Assembly: GCF_026163695.1 (NCBI RefSeq)
Contig: NZ_JAOTID010000002.1
Span: forward strand, 399,511 to 463,510
Origin: Shumkonia mesophila
Lineage (GTDB): Bacteria; Pseudomonadota; Alphaproteobacteria; Rhodospirillales; Shumkoniaceae
DNA: 64,000 bases
Reading direction: 5' to 3'
Positions 39,401 through 48,500 of the stretch are shown here, piece after piece (positions within the stretch are counted from its first letter, which is position 1; every line of letters starts with the position of its first letter). Position numbers and translations under genes: made by a program. Under the pieces are notes generated by a model, which saw only the letters and a program-made list of their open reading frames with translations, had not been told where the DNA came from and ran no database searches.

Positions 39401-42400
39401 ATTCGGGCAGGCGGTCGCGCAGATGGCCGCGCAGGGCGGCGGATTTCAGGCCGTCATCGCCCAGGATATAGGCGTGGAGTTCGGTGAAGCCGCTGGTCTG
39501 CGCCGGCACTACCACGGCCCGCTCGACCGCCGCGTGGCTTTCCAGGGCCTGCTCGACCTCGCCGCATTCGATGCGGAAGCCACGCACCTTCACCTGATGG
39601 TCGATGCGCCCCAGATACTCGACCGTTCCATCCCGCCGCCAGCGGCCGAGATCGCCGGTGCGATACAGCCGCCCGCCCGACACGAAGCGGTCGGCGATGA
39701 AATGCTCGGCCGTGAGGTCCGGCCGGTTGACGTAGCCGCGTGCGACTTGAGGGCCGCCGATATGGATCTCTCCCGCCACACCGATCGGCACCGGCTGGCC
39801 TTGGCCGTCGAGAATGTAGATCCGCGTGTTAGCGATCGGTCGGCCGATTGGGACCACGTCTCCGCCATCCCAGGGCGAGCACGGTTGCCAGGTGACGTCG
39901 ACGGTTGCTTCCGTGGGGCCGTAAAGATTGTGAAGCTGGACGCCGAAGGGCGCGTGCAACAGGCGATTGAACCGCTCGATGACGCGGACATCGAGCGCCT
40001 CGCCGCTGGCGAAGACATAGCGTAGACCGCGCAACCGTGACAGATCTACCTGTCCGGCCTCCAGGAAGGTCAGGAACACGTCGAGCATGGACGGCACGAA
40101 ATGCATGACCGTGACGCCGAATCGGTCCACCGCATCGACCAGGGCGAGCGGATTTTTCTCCGCGCCCGGCGGTGGCAGCGCAACCGCGGCACCCGTCCAC
40201 GACCACCAAAACAGTTCCCACACCGACACGTCGAAGGTGATGGGTGTTTTCTGGAGGATGACGTCGCCGGGGCCAATCGGGAAGGCCTGCTGCATCCACA
40301 GGATCCGATTCAGCACGGCATGATGCTCGATACCGACCCCCTTGGGCCGGCCGGTGGAGCCTGAGGTGAAAATTACATAGGCAAGGGCATCGGGATCGTC
40401 GGCGGCACTGATAACTTTTCCCCGTCGCGGCGTCTCGCTGTCGAGGTCGACCACCCGCCGGCCGGGGAAGAGGTCGCGATGCTCGGGAGCGGCCAGAACG
40501 ATCGGATCGCCCAGGTCGTCCAGCATGTCGGCGCGTCGCTTGCCGGGAAGATCGGGGTCAAGCGGTGCATAGGCCGCGCCCGCCATCAGGATACCGTGAA
40601 TGCCGGCCAACATGTCGGCGGAGCGCCGGGCGCACAGTGCAACAATGACGCCCGGCTTGGTCCCTGCCTTCCGCAGGCGCGCGGCGACCGTGGCGGCGCG
40701 TCGTGCGAATACGGTGTAGCTCAAGGTTTCCGTGTCCGTTAGCACGGCTTTTGCCCTGCCGGCGTGCGCGACCTGATCGAGGAAAGGTTCGGGGATCGTC
40801 CTCCGCGTGGCCAGGATCGTCGCCGTGGCGTTAAATCCATCGACCACCAGGGCACGTTCTTCGGGTTCCATGACGGCTAGGTCGCCGACCGCACCGGCCG
40901 GATTGGAGAGCGCATCGGCGGCCAGCCGGTGAAAGCGGGCCCAGAGGGCTTCGATGCTTTCAGGATCAAACAGGTCGGTATCGTATTCGACCAGGGTGCG
41001 GATTCGGCCCTTATCGCGATGGAAATGGAAGGCCAAGTCGAATTTGGCATAGGGGAACGGTGGCTCGACGAAACGTGCCTTTACGCCTGGCAGGGCCAGC
41101 GGCTCGGGCGCCGCGTCCTGCCAGGTCACCAGAACGTCGAACAAGGGGTTGCGGCTGGTGTCGCGCTCGCCCCCGACGACATCGACCAGGGCCTCGAACG
41201 GGCAATCCTGATTGGCCAAGGCTTCCAGGCAATTGGCGCGGGCAGTCTTAAGAAGGTCGGTGAACGAGGCTCGCGGATCGACGTGCTGACGCAGAACCAG
41301 CGTATTCACGAAGAAGCCCACAAGATCGGCCAACTCCGTGCGTTCCCGGCCGGCCGCCAAGGTGCCGAGAGTAATCTCGGTCTGTCCCGAGAGGCGATGA
41401 AACAGCGCTTGGACGAGCGCCAGCAGAACCATGAAGGGCGTAGCCTCTCCGGCTTGGGCAACCGCCTCTAGATGTTCGTTTGTATTTGTATCCAGGACGA
41501 AAGAGGCGAAGGCGCCCCGGAAACGCTTTGCTGACGGACGCCGGCGGTCGGTGGGTAGGGCGAGCGGTTCGGGGAGCGGATCGAGCTTGGCGCGCCAATG
41601 CTCCACCACGGTGCGGCCGTCGGTGCCGGCAAGGAAAGCGCGTTGCCATTCCGCGAAATCCTCATACCCGCGGGAAAGTTTGGGCAAGGAGGGGCCCGCA
41701 ATCCCAATTTCGCGGGCATAAAGGGCCGCCAAGTCGCGCAGCAGGATCGGCATCGACCATCCGTCACATATCGAATGGTGCAGCACGATCACTAGGCGCC
41801 AACGGCTTGTCCCAAGGCCGATCAGCCGCATCCGCACCGGGGCTTCATCTTCCAGGCGGAAGGGGCGGCTCGTCTCGTCGGCCATCAGCGTATCGGCATC
41901 GGCGATGGGATCGACGGCATCCGAAACGTCGGTCATTTCCAGCTTCAGTTCGCCGGGTTCGGCCAAGCGCTGGCGCGCCCCCCCGGGATCGCCGGGGGCG
42001 GGAATCAGGCGAAGACGCAGGGCGTGTTGGCGCTCTTCCAGGGCGGTTAGGGCCCGTTCGAGTGCCGCCACGTCCAACGTTCCCTTCAGATCGAAAGCTC
42101 CCGCCACGTTGTAGGCGGCGCTCTCGGGGTGCAGGCGCTGCAGGATCCACAGTCTCTCTTGGCCGCTGGACAAGGCGAAGTCCGGTCCCGCCGCCTTTGG
42201 CAAGACGGCGATACGTTCACCGCTTTCTTCGATCAAACGGGCAATGCCGGCAACCGTGCGGGCAATGATAAGATCGCGGATGACCGGCCGGACGCCAGTT
42301 TCCTTTTCGATCAGCCCGGACAGGCGCATGGCGAGCAGACTGTGACCGCCGAGCCGGAAGAAATCGGCCTCCGCATCGATCCGGACATCTTCGAACAAGG

Positions 42401-45400
42401 CCGCGAATAGACGGGCGACGAGACGTTCGGCGTCGGTTTCCGGCGCTCGGCCTCCGGTTTCACGCAGCGCTCCCGTCACCATGGTTGCCAACGCCCGCCG
42501 GTCCTTCTTGCCGTTTGCCGAAACGGGGATGGCGGGGACCACGACGAAGCGGGCCGGCACCATGAAATCGGGCAGGAGGTGGTTCAGCGCCGCACGCCAT
42601 TCCTCCTCGACCGTCGCGTCGCCGGCGATACAGGCGATAAGGGCCCTCGCTTCACCTTCACCTAAGGCCAGCACGGCCGCGTCGCGTACGCCGGGCAGCC
42701 TGCAAAGCGCCGCTTCCACCGCCTCTATTTCGACGCGATGGCCGCGTATCTTCACCTGGGTGTCGCGGCGGCCGGCGAACTCGAGAACGCCATCGTCCCG
42801 CCAGCGGGCGATGTCGCCGGTGCGATAGATCCGCTCTTCTTCCCGCCACGGCAGCGTGGCGAAAGCCTGTCCGGTCAGGTCGTCGCGACCGGCATAGCCG
42901 AGCGCGAGCCCATCGCCGGCGGCGCACAGTTCACCCCACACGCCGATAGGTGCCGGCTCCCCTGCCCCGTCGAGCACGTAGACGCGGGTGTTGGCGATCG
43001 GTCGCCCGATCGGCAGGGAAAGGGCGTCGGCCTCGTCTCGCGCGATCACATGGGTCGTGGTGAACGTCGTGTTTTCGGTCGGGCCGTACCCGTTGACGAG
43101 GCGCAAATCGGGACAGGCATCCATGACACGGCGCACATGCGGCGGGCTGAGTGTTTCGCCGCCGGTCATCAACTGGCGCAATGGGAGGAAGGCATCCGGG
43201 CGCTCCTCGGCCACTCGGTTGAACAGACTTGCCGTCAGCCACATTGCCGAGACGTCATGCTCCGCCAGGCTGTGAGCGAGCTTCGCCGGATCGAAGAGAG
43301 CCTCATCGTCGAGGAAAATCAGCCCTGCCCCGCTCAGCAACGGCGCCCAGATCTCCAGCGTTGCCGCGTCGAAGCCCATCGGTGCCGCCTGCGCCATGAC
43401 GTCCTTTGGGCCAAGGGTCAGGAAATCGGCGTTGACCACGAGGCGGACAACGGCCCGATGCGGGACCACCACGCCCTTGGGGTCGCCGGTCGAGCCGGAG
43501 GTGAACATGATATAGGCGGCATCCGCCCCGGTTCGCGATTCTATGGGCGTCGCCGCGGTCTCGCTGGCGAGTGAGTCCACGTCGAGAAGGTGCACGTCCA
43601 AATCGGCCAAACGATCCTGGCCGTTGGCGTCGACGACGATGCGTCGAGTTCCGGTCGTTGCGAGAAGCTGTGCAAGAAGCCGGGGCGGCAATCCCGGATC
43701 GAGCGGCAGGTAGACCGCCCCCGCCTTGAGGACGCCAAGCGTTGCGACTATTGCCGCCGGGCCACGATCGAGGGCCAAGCCGACGACATTGCCGGCGGCG
43801 ACCCCCCGGGCGGCAAGTCCGGCGGCCACGGCATCCGAGCGCTGGTCGAGTTCCGCATAGGTCACGGCAATGCCGTCCGCCAGCAGGGCCGCGCGATCGG
43901 CGTACCGCGCCGTAACAGCCCGGAAAAGGGCCGCCAGCGAGGCGTCGCGTGGATAGGGGCGATGGGTGCCATTGAAGATGTCGGCGACCTGTGCGAACTC
44001 CTTATCCGACAGCAGGTGTAGGCGGCCAACCACCACGTCCGACTGGCTGGCGGCGTGGCAGATCAGCCGCTCCAGATGCTCGGCCATGCGTTCGACCCGC
44101 GCCGGCAGAAACCGTCGGGCATCGTGCTCGATGACAAGAACCATCCGGTCGTTGTCAAACCGAGAGAGCGTGAATACGAGAGGAAACTTGAGGGCCGCCG
44201 GCATCGTCTGCGGTTCGATGAACGTGAAGAGGGCATCGTCGCCGTTTTCCAGAACGGCGACGGCGTCGAACGCCTCGGAGGCATTTCGGCCGGCCGCGAA
44301 GCCGCGCCGGCGCAAGTGATCGATCGGCAAATCCTGGTGCGCCATCACCGCCAGCATTTCCCGCGATATCGTTGTCGTCAGCTCGCCGAACGTATCCTGG
44401 TGTTTAACTTTAGAACTAACCGGTAACACGTTAACAAAACAGCCAATTTGATCCTGGGCGTCGTGGTCGATGCGGCCAGAGAATGGAGCGCCAATCGTGA
44501 CCGTTCCGCCAGCCGTCTTGTAACGGGCGAGCAACGCGGCAACGGCGGCTACCCACACCACGGTCGGTGTCGCCCGGCCGGCTACCGAGAGTCGGGTCAG
44601 GGCGGCAGTGGTTTCGCGGCCGAGCGGCCGGACCAGACGGTAGCCGTCGCCGGGCGCCATCACCGATTCCGGGGCGTCGGTGGGTAGCGGTTCTCGCTCC
44701 GGACGATCAATTCTTTGCCGCCAGAATTCGCGGAGCATGGTTCCGCGGGGGCCTTCAAGGGATTCGCGGCGCCTTGTTGCCAAGGTTGCAAGGCTCGCCG
44801 GTAACGGCGGCAGATCCGGTTCCCGGCCCGCCGTGATGGCTGCCAGTACCGCCATCAGGTCGCGCTGCAGAATCACCAGTGATTGTCCGTCCATGACCAA
44901 GTGGTCGATGGCCATGAAAAGAGCGGCCCCGCTCGCCGCCAGGCGGCAGAAGTGGAAGCGGGCGAGCGGCCCACTCGTCAGATCGAACGGCCGAGCGAAC
45001 TCTTGCCAGCCTAGGGTCCGGATTGCGGCCTCGGGATCCGTAGCGGCCGAGAAGTCGTGGACCGTGAATTCCGGACCTGCTTCGGCCAGCGGTTTCTGGA
45101 GCAACTGCCCGTCGCGTTCGAAAAAGACGCTGCGCAAGGAAACGTGGCGGGACGCGACAATAGCCACGGCCCGTCCGACCGCAGCGCTGTCGATTCCGGT
45201 TTCCAACCGCAAGATGGCCATGACGGTATAGGAATTGTCGGCCGGGCGGTCGCGTCGGGCGAGCCATATCGTCTCTTGCGACGGGAAGGCTGGGAAGGAC
45301 TCTTCCTCCGCCAGGGGCTCCGACGATGGAGATAGATGGGCGAGCAGCCGTGGCTTCGCCCGGCGCACGCGATCCTTGAGGGCATCGGAAAACCTCCCGG

Positions 45401-45500
45401 CTGGGGCCTCGAAGCCCAGATTGCCGTTCTCCACCCACAAGCGGATACCGAGTGCCCGCAACTCCGCCAGCAGGGTCTCGACTTCCTGGCCCGAGGGCAT
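33498..45500 (-). CDS. hybrid NRPS-PKS synthetase (gene 2)
   Basis: About 4000 residues. Domains by residue: TubC-type docking 1-55; C1 65-490 (motif DHLVMDG, first His replaced, catalytic second His kept); A1 505-1010 (code D-A-L-W-M-G-G-T-F-K, Val-like); PCP1 about 1054; C2 1100-1535 (HHSICDG); A2 1545-2045 (code D-V-W-H-F-S-L-V-D-K, Ser); PCP2 about 2104; KS 2160-2580 (DTACSSA, EAHGTGTALGD, GNYGHLDGAAG); no AT but a KS-flanking linker; DH-like about 2740-3000; KR 3130-3420 (TGGLGG, catalytic Ser/Tyr/Asn pattern); carrier about 3497 (LGGDSI); C3 3545-3990 (HHGLADG). It stops with TGA in a C-A linker. I chose the ATG at 45500 because the docking domain starts there; a longer start at 45635 would overlap gene 1. 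No epimerase or methyltransferase domain is seen. Confidence 0.9.
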   Translation of the reverse strand: MPSGQEVETLLAELRALGIRLWVENGNLGFEAPAGRFSDALKDRVRRAKPRLLAHLSPSSEPLAEEESFPAFPSQETIWLARRDRPADNSYTVMAILRLETGIDSAAVGRAVAIVASRHVSLRSVFFERDGQLLQKPLAEAGPEFTVHDFSAATDPEAAIRTLGWQEFARPFDLTSGPLARFHFCRLAASGAALFMAIDHLVMDGQSLVILQRDLMAVLAAITAGREPDLPPLPASLATLATRRRESLEGPRGTMLREFWRQRIDRPEREPLPTDAPESVMAPGDGYRLVRPLGRETTAALTRLSVAGRATPTVVWVAAVAALLARYKTAGGTVTIGAPFSGRIDHDAQDQIGCFVNVLPVSSKVKHQDTFGELTTTISREMLAVMAHQDLPIDHLRRRGFAAGRNASEAFDAVAVLENGDDALFTFIEPQTMPAALKFPLVFTLSRFDNDRMVLVIEHDARRFLPARVERMAEHLERLICHAASQSDVVVGRLHLLSDKEFAQVADIFNGTHRPYPRDASLAALFRAVTARYADRAALLADGIAVTYAELDQRSDAVAAGLAARGVAAGNVVGLALDRGPAAIVATLGVLKAGAVYLPLDPGLPPRLLAQLLATTGTRRIVVDANGQDRLADLDVHLLDVDSLASETAATPIESRTGADAAYIMFTSGSTGDPKGVVVPHRAVVRLVVNADFLTLGPKDVMAQAAPMGFDAATLEIWAPLLSGAGLIFLDDEALFDPAKLAHSLAEHDVSAMWLTASLFNRVAEERPDAFLPLRQLMTGGETLSPPHVRRVMDACPDLRLVNGYGPTENTTFTTTHVIARDEADALSLPIGRPIANTRVYVLDGAGEPAPIGVWGELCAAGDGLALGYAGRDDLTGQAFATLPWREEERIYRTGDIARWRDDGVLEFAGRRDTQVKIRGHRVEIEAVEAALCRLPGVRDAAVLALGEGEARALIACIAGDATVEEEWRAALNHLLPDFMVPARFVVVPAIPVSANGKKDRRALATMVTGALRETGGRAPETDAERLVARLFAALFEDVRIDAEADFFRLGGHSLLAMRLSGLIEKETGVRPVIRDLIIARTVAGIARLIEESGERIAVLPKAAGPDFALSSGQERLWILQRLHPESAAYNVAGAFDLKGTLDVAALERALTALEERQHALRLRLIPAPGDPGGARQRLAEPGELKLEMTDVSDAVDPIADADTLMADETSRPFRLEDEAPVRMRLIGLGTSRWRLVIVLHHSICDGWSMPILLRDLAALYAREIGIAGPSLPKLSRGYEDFAEWQRAFLAGTDGRTVVEHWRAKLDPLPEPLALPTDRRRPSAKRFRGAFASFVLDTNTNEHLEAVAQAGEATPFMVLLALVQALFHRLSGQTEITLGTLAAGRERTELADLVGFFVNTLVLRQHVDPRASFTDLLKTARANCLEALANQDCPFEALVDVVGGERDTSRNPLFDVLVTWQDAAPEPLALPGVKARFVEPPFPYAKFDLAFHFHRDKGRIRTLVEYDTDLFDPESIEALWARFHRLAADALSNPAGAVGDLAVMEPEERALVVDGFNATATILATRRTIPEPFLDQVAHAGRAKAVLTDTETLSYTVFARRAATVAARLRKAGTKPGVIVALCARRSADMLAGIHGILMAGAAYAPLDPDLPGKRRADMLDDLGDPIVLAAPEHRDLFPGRRVVDLDSETPRRGKVISAADDPDALAYVIFTSGSTGRPKGVGIEHHAVLNRILWMQQAFPIGPGDVILQKTPITFDVSVWELFWWSWTGAAVALPPPGAEKNPLALVDAVDRFGVTVMHFVPSMLDVFLTFLEAGQVDLSRLRGLRYVFASGEALDVRVIERFNRLLHAPFGVQLHNLYGPTEATVDVTWQPCSPWDGGDVVPIGRPIANTRIYILDGQGQPVPIGVAGEIHIGGPQVARGYVNRPDLTAEHFIADRFVSGGRLYRTGDLGRWRRDGTVEYLGRIDHQVKVRGFRIECGEVEQALESHAAVERAVVVPAQTSGFTELHAYILGDDGLKSAALRGHLRDRLPEYMLPARFFRLESLPLTDSGKLDRKALAGQPLDNRAGPVATNPLESRLMEIWRELLPAAAFGPDDGFFDAGGNSLLVIRLHERLERLWPGVFTIADLFAHATVTAQARRVAEATGSMPVRSTVEEPVKGGRVAIVGMAVRLAGFEDLGSFWHDLENGVDRVRPLPENRRDDADALLSLLGHPTSNPFREAAYLDDIFGFDPRRFRMAPMDAALIDPEQRLFLETAAAALENAGYGGAALDRRRVGVFVGGNPSSIYREAMGRLFPDRVEQVFAQNVPSNIATRLSFLKDWRGPAATVDTACSSALVAIHLACRALANGECEAAVVGAAKALPIPPGDATRLTIDSSTARTRAFAEGADGTGMGEGAIAFLLKPLERALADGDAIHAVIVGSAVNQDGASSGFAAPNPVAQAEAIRAAAAAASISLDSLSYVEAHGTGTALGDPIEVDGLTRAFAPDTVETGFARLGSVKGNYGHLDGAAGALGLAKAVLCLQYDIAPPQPFFEAPNPKIDFAHAPVVVAKTAMPLGDRGGPRRAGVSSFGLSGINCHVILEAPSAASPSFDAQNGWFVVGLSAADNEAVQRYADALRQALDRAPPFALADVAHTLAEGRQHLRHRLAICAQSVPGLIAMLADFVTTGRGAVGEVASRHGGPMAPSPALAAGEKEAWTAAQAYLAGADLAWPESAPPARRIHLPATPFSRIRCCPDFVELAPRKAPVGLLGPAVAIRDGFAIACDVHASDFWPAAEHRLNGRPILVGMALPGMLAGAAHAIGLVGAVDVRDLRWLRPLCPDELIPGSVSLELRKAAPSGWHAVLAGRSISGNGDPWTVFAEADLNPSDTVLPRCNLTDLRARCVQAISLPPFVPEEGPVTVTARWDCRVNLWSAPGGAEKMALLRVPVAYADDLTRFPLHPALLDVAASLILDERGRVPVGCASLTITGNPLPTEVLVHAVRRTDGGDMLEADIFLVDPADGRLCLAFRGLQFVTAGIGRQPSLSIPTWISTPLAAAAPARPLVLAGTGPLAEQLDTDLKACGLLAARAASAADILALVTGDDDGVVLVPDTESDPFGWTADILRGLMAGARSRLRVLVVGQGAYVRGGDGPASPDAALAVGLTLAACHEEPLLALRYLDVDAAVPTEAVAAEFAAFDQPGNDLPIAMRRGTLRLERSIGAAPESGDARWPSTGCCVVTGGLGGLALSLATEMAADGTVSLALLGRSGTVTGEDDEARRRREKLAALEGSGIRIRAFACDITDRAALAACLDEVRAAMGPITAVVHAAGVADGGFLVNRSASELAAVLAPKVEGARNLDILTRGDPVESFVVFGSLTGLAGAPGQSAYAAANAWLDAFAAWRLAEGRPALAIDWCALSGVGMAVRHNSGAAPGTTVTPTQAIAVWRQALATDVPQIVVIDPRLLTSLPREENRSPEATRPADTGSTDTLELALAGIWGKVLGYEVVRPDDDFYALGGDSITGMQIIDHIVRNLGHAVTLSDLFAAGSVAGLAATLRGKAVPVAAGIVAAPQRSGYPVGWEQLSVLHSETAAEMGTAFNLPTLFELPADIDVARLESALTALIARHEILRTRFVRDDDEWTMEVLAPTPVHLPVVDLSATEDPVAACRNRVTRFNLADRPPVRLELLVVGGGRRALFLDIHHGLADGFTLELLAGDLATLYAGKTKEPPALQLKDYTWWSREGAGRAARESARDYWQARFQGSLPMLDLPADHRRPTVNTWRGDTVSFVLEPRTVQVLRAFAQGHGATPFSVVLAAWIALFHRLAGTSDVVVAIPADNRDAPQLRNMAGMMVGLLPLRAEVRGDEPFGRLLERVHANHAEAMRHRAYGLGQLLEDLAPPAAPDRTLLSEVSLSYMNFAEAEVGNLGFPMYSLPRASCKNDLSIFMRDLPNRILVSLEYYADLFDRSRIERLGRSFAALLAGLATASPKTTIADLPILDAEEAARIRGFERGAEPPLPAGQ

Positions 45501-45517
45501 CCTGGTTTCGGCGGCGG

Positions 45518-48500
45518 TCAAAGGATTCCGGTCTCCATGCGATTGTTCGGCGATGGGGACTGCAGGTCGTCCCGCGCGTGCACCAGGCCGGCCGGGCTCC
45601 GCCCCGCGAGAATGGCGGCCACCGGTATGGTCCATCCCAACCGCTCTTGCAGGCGCGATACGATACGCAGCGCGATCATGGAATCACCGCCCAGCGCGAA
45701 GAAATCCGCATCGTGGCCGATCTCGGGGGCGCCAAAGACTTCGCGCCAGACCGCCACAACCGCATCCGTCGCTGCCGTCCGATTGCCGGATTCTGGGCTG
45801 GCCACCCGGACTGGCGTTGCCGGCGCCGAGGCATCGCCAGCCACGGATTGCGGATCGACCCAGGCGCGGACTCTCTGGAACGGATAGCCGGGCAGCGGCA
45901 CCCGACACCGCGGCCGTCCGCCCGCCATGGCATGCCAGTCCGGCTCGACGCCACGCACCCACAACCGGGCGATGGCCTCCAGCAGAGCCGGGCGTCCTCC
46001 GCCGATTGTCGGTTGGGTGGCCACCGTGTCGGCTTCCGCCGTACCATTCGCACGAGCCAGTCGCGACAGGGTTGAGCCCGGTCCAACCTCGATCACAATG
46101 CGCCCCGGTTCGGCCCCCAGTGCGGCAACGTTGTCGGCGAACCGGACGGTGCCGCGCAAATGGCGTACCCAATACATCGGATCGGTTGCCTCCGTTACCG
46201 TAATCCAGCCGCCGGTCAGGTTGGAAAGAAAGGGAATCGCCGGTTCGGCCAGCGCGACGTTGGCGACGGTTTGGCCAAAGGAATCGAGGATCGGGTCCAT
46301 GAGGGCGCAATGGAAGGCATGGGAAACATTGAGCCGTCGGGCCGGACGCTCTTGCGCTTCGGCCAGCCGCAGGAGGGCCGCGATCGCGGCCTCGCTCCCG
46401 GCGGCCACACATTGGCGAGGGCCGTTTACCGCGGCGAGCGACAATACCGTTCCGTCGCCCGCACCGAGTTCCTCGATCAAGGCGCGAGCTTCGGCTTCGG
46501 GAACGGAAAGGGCAAGCATGGCCCCTGCGGGCGCCGAGGCCATCAGTCGACCCCGTTCCGCCACGAGCGAAAGCGCGCTATCGAAGGGCATCACGCCGGA
46601 CAGGCAGGCCGCCACGTATTCGCCGACGCTATGGCCGGCCAAGGCGTCGGGCATGATGCCCCAAGCCTGGAGGACCCGGGCGATCCCGTATTCGGTCACG
46701 AATAGCGCAGGCTGTGTCAAGGCGGTGCCGGCCAATCGCTTGGCGGCGACCTCGTCGCCGGGATCACCGAGCAGAAGGTGGCAAACGTCGGCTGCCGGCG
46801 TATCCGCCAGCAGCGTTGCGGCTTCGTCGACGATGGCGCGAAAAACCGGTTCCTGGTCGTAAAGGGCCCGACCCATGCCCGGGGATTGGACTCCCTGCCC
46901 GGGGAACAGGAAGGCAAGGGAACCTGCGCTGTCCAGGCTTTCTCCGTCGATGCGGGCCGCGCCCAGCAGGTTTCGGGCGGCCTCCTTCCGGTCGTGGGCG
47001 ATTACCGCGCGTCGCCGCCGCAGGCGCCGCCGGCCAGTCTGGAGACTGTATGCCACGTCTTCAAGCGCCGGGGCATCATCGGTGTCAAGACGCTTGGCCA
47101 TGGCTTCGGATAGCTGATCCAGGGCGTTGCCGTCGGCCGCCGACAGAACCAGAACGTCGGCCTGAGCCGGGTCCCCGCTCCTTTCCATCGACGAGGTTTG
47201 GATGGGGGCCTGCTCGACGATCACATGGGCGTTCGTCCCACCGATACCGAAGCTGCTTACGCCGGCCCGCCGGGGGCCGTCATGCGCTGGCCAGGGCTCG
47301 CTACAACTGTTGACGCGAAATGGGCCGGCGGCGAAGGGAATTTGGGGATTGGGGCGGACGAAATGACAAGTCGGGGGCACCGTCCCTTTGCGCACCGCCA
47401 TCGCCGCTTTGATCAAACCGGCAATACCGGCCGCCGAGTCCAGATGGCCGACGTTGCCCTTGATCGACCCTAGCAAAATGGACCCCGGTGTGCCCGGACC
47501 ATAAGCCAGGTTGAGGGCTGCCACCTCGATGGGATCGCCGAGCGCGGTACCGGTGCCGTGACCTTCGATAAAGCCGATGGAGCCCGGATCAACGGCGGCA
47601 TCGGCCAATGCTGCTGCAAGAGCCGCGGCTTGGCCGTCCACCGTCGGTGCGGTAAAGGACGCCTTGGCGCCGCCGTCGTTGCTGAGTCCGATGCCCCGGA
47701 TAACGGCGTGAATGGTGTCGCCGTCCGACTGGGCATCCCGCAGGCGCTTCAGCACGACGACGGCACCGCCGCTGCCGCCGACCGTACCGTCAGCCTCGGC
47801 ATCGAACGGCCGGCAGCGCCCGCTGCGCGAGCCGATGCCCCCGTCGCTAAACAAATAGCCGCCCGCCGAGGTCAGGCCCAGGGAAGCCCCGCCGGCCAGA
47901 GCGGCCCGGCACTGTCCGGCGCGTAGCGCCTGAACTGCCTGCGCCACCGCCACCAGCCCGGTCGAACACGCGGTTGCCACCGCCATTACCGGTCCGGTCA
48001 GGCCGAGCTTGTAGGCAAGGCGGGTGGCGGCGTGGTCCTTGTCATTGCCGAGCACCACCGCATAACGCTCGGCTCCTCCATCCCGCAGCTGTTGGTCCAG
48101 ATTGTCGAAGATATAGCTTGGAAAGCCGACGCCGACAAAAGCCCCGACCGGCCTTTGCCGGCTTGGTTCGCAGGCTGCGTTTTCCAGGGCGTGCAGGGCC
48201 ACTTCCAGCAGCAGCCGCTGCTGGGGGTCGATGGCGGCCGCCTCGCCTGAGGTGTAACCGAATGCCACCGGATCGAACGCGTCAATTCCGGCCAGCCGTC
48301 CATGGGCCCGCACGAACGACGGGTCGGCGAGCAATCCCTCGTCTTGGCCTGCCGCCCGTAGTGCGGCGCCATCCACGGCGCCGATGCTCTCCACCCCGTC
48401 ACACAGGTTGCGCCAGAAGGTCTCCGGATCATCGGCGCCGGGAACCCGCAACGCCATGCCGACGATCGCGATGCTGGCCGCCTGCTCGTCGTCCACATCC

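Noticed and set aside
45501-45635. Longer start for synthetase gene 2
   Set aside because: It would overlap gene 1 by 118 bases, and the added residues are Arg/Gly/Pro-rich; the docking domain begins at the later ATG.
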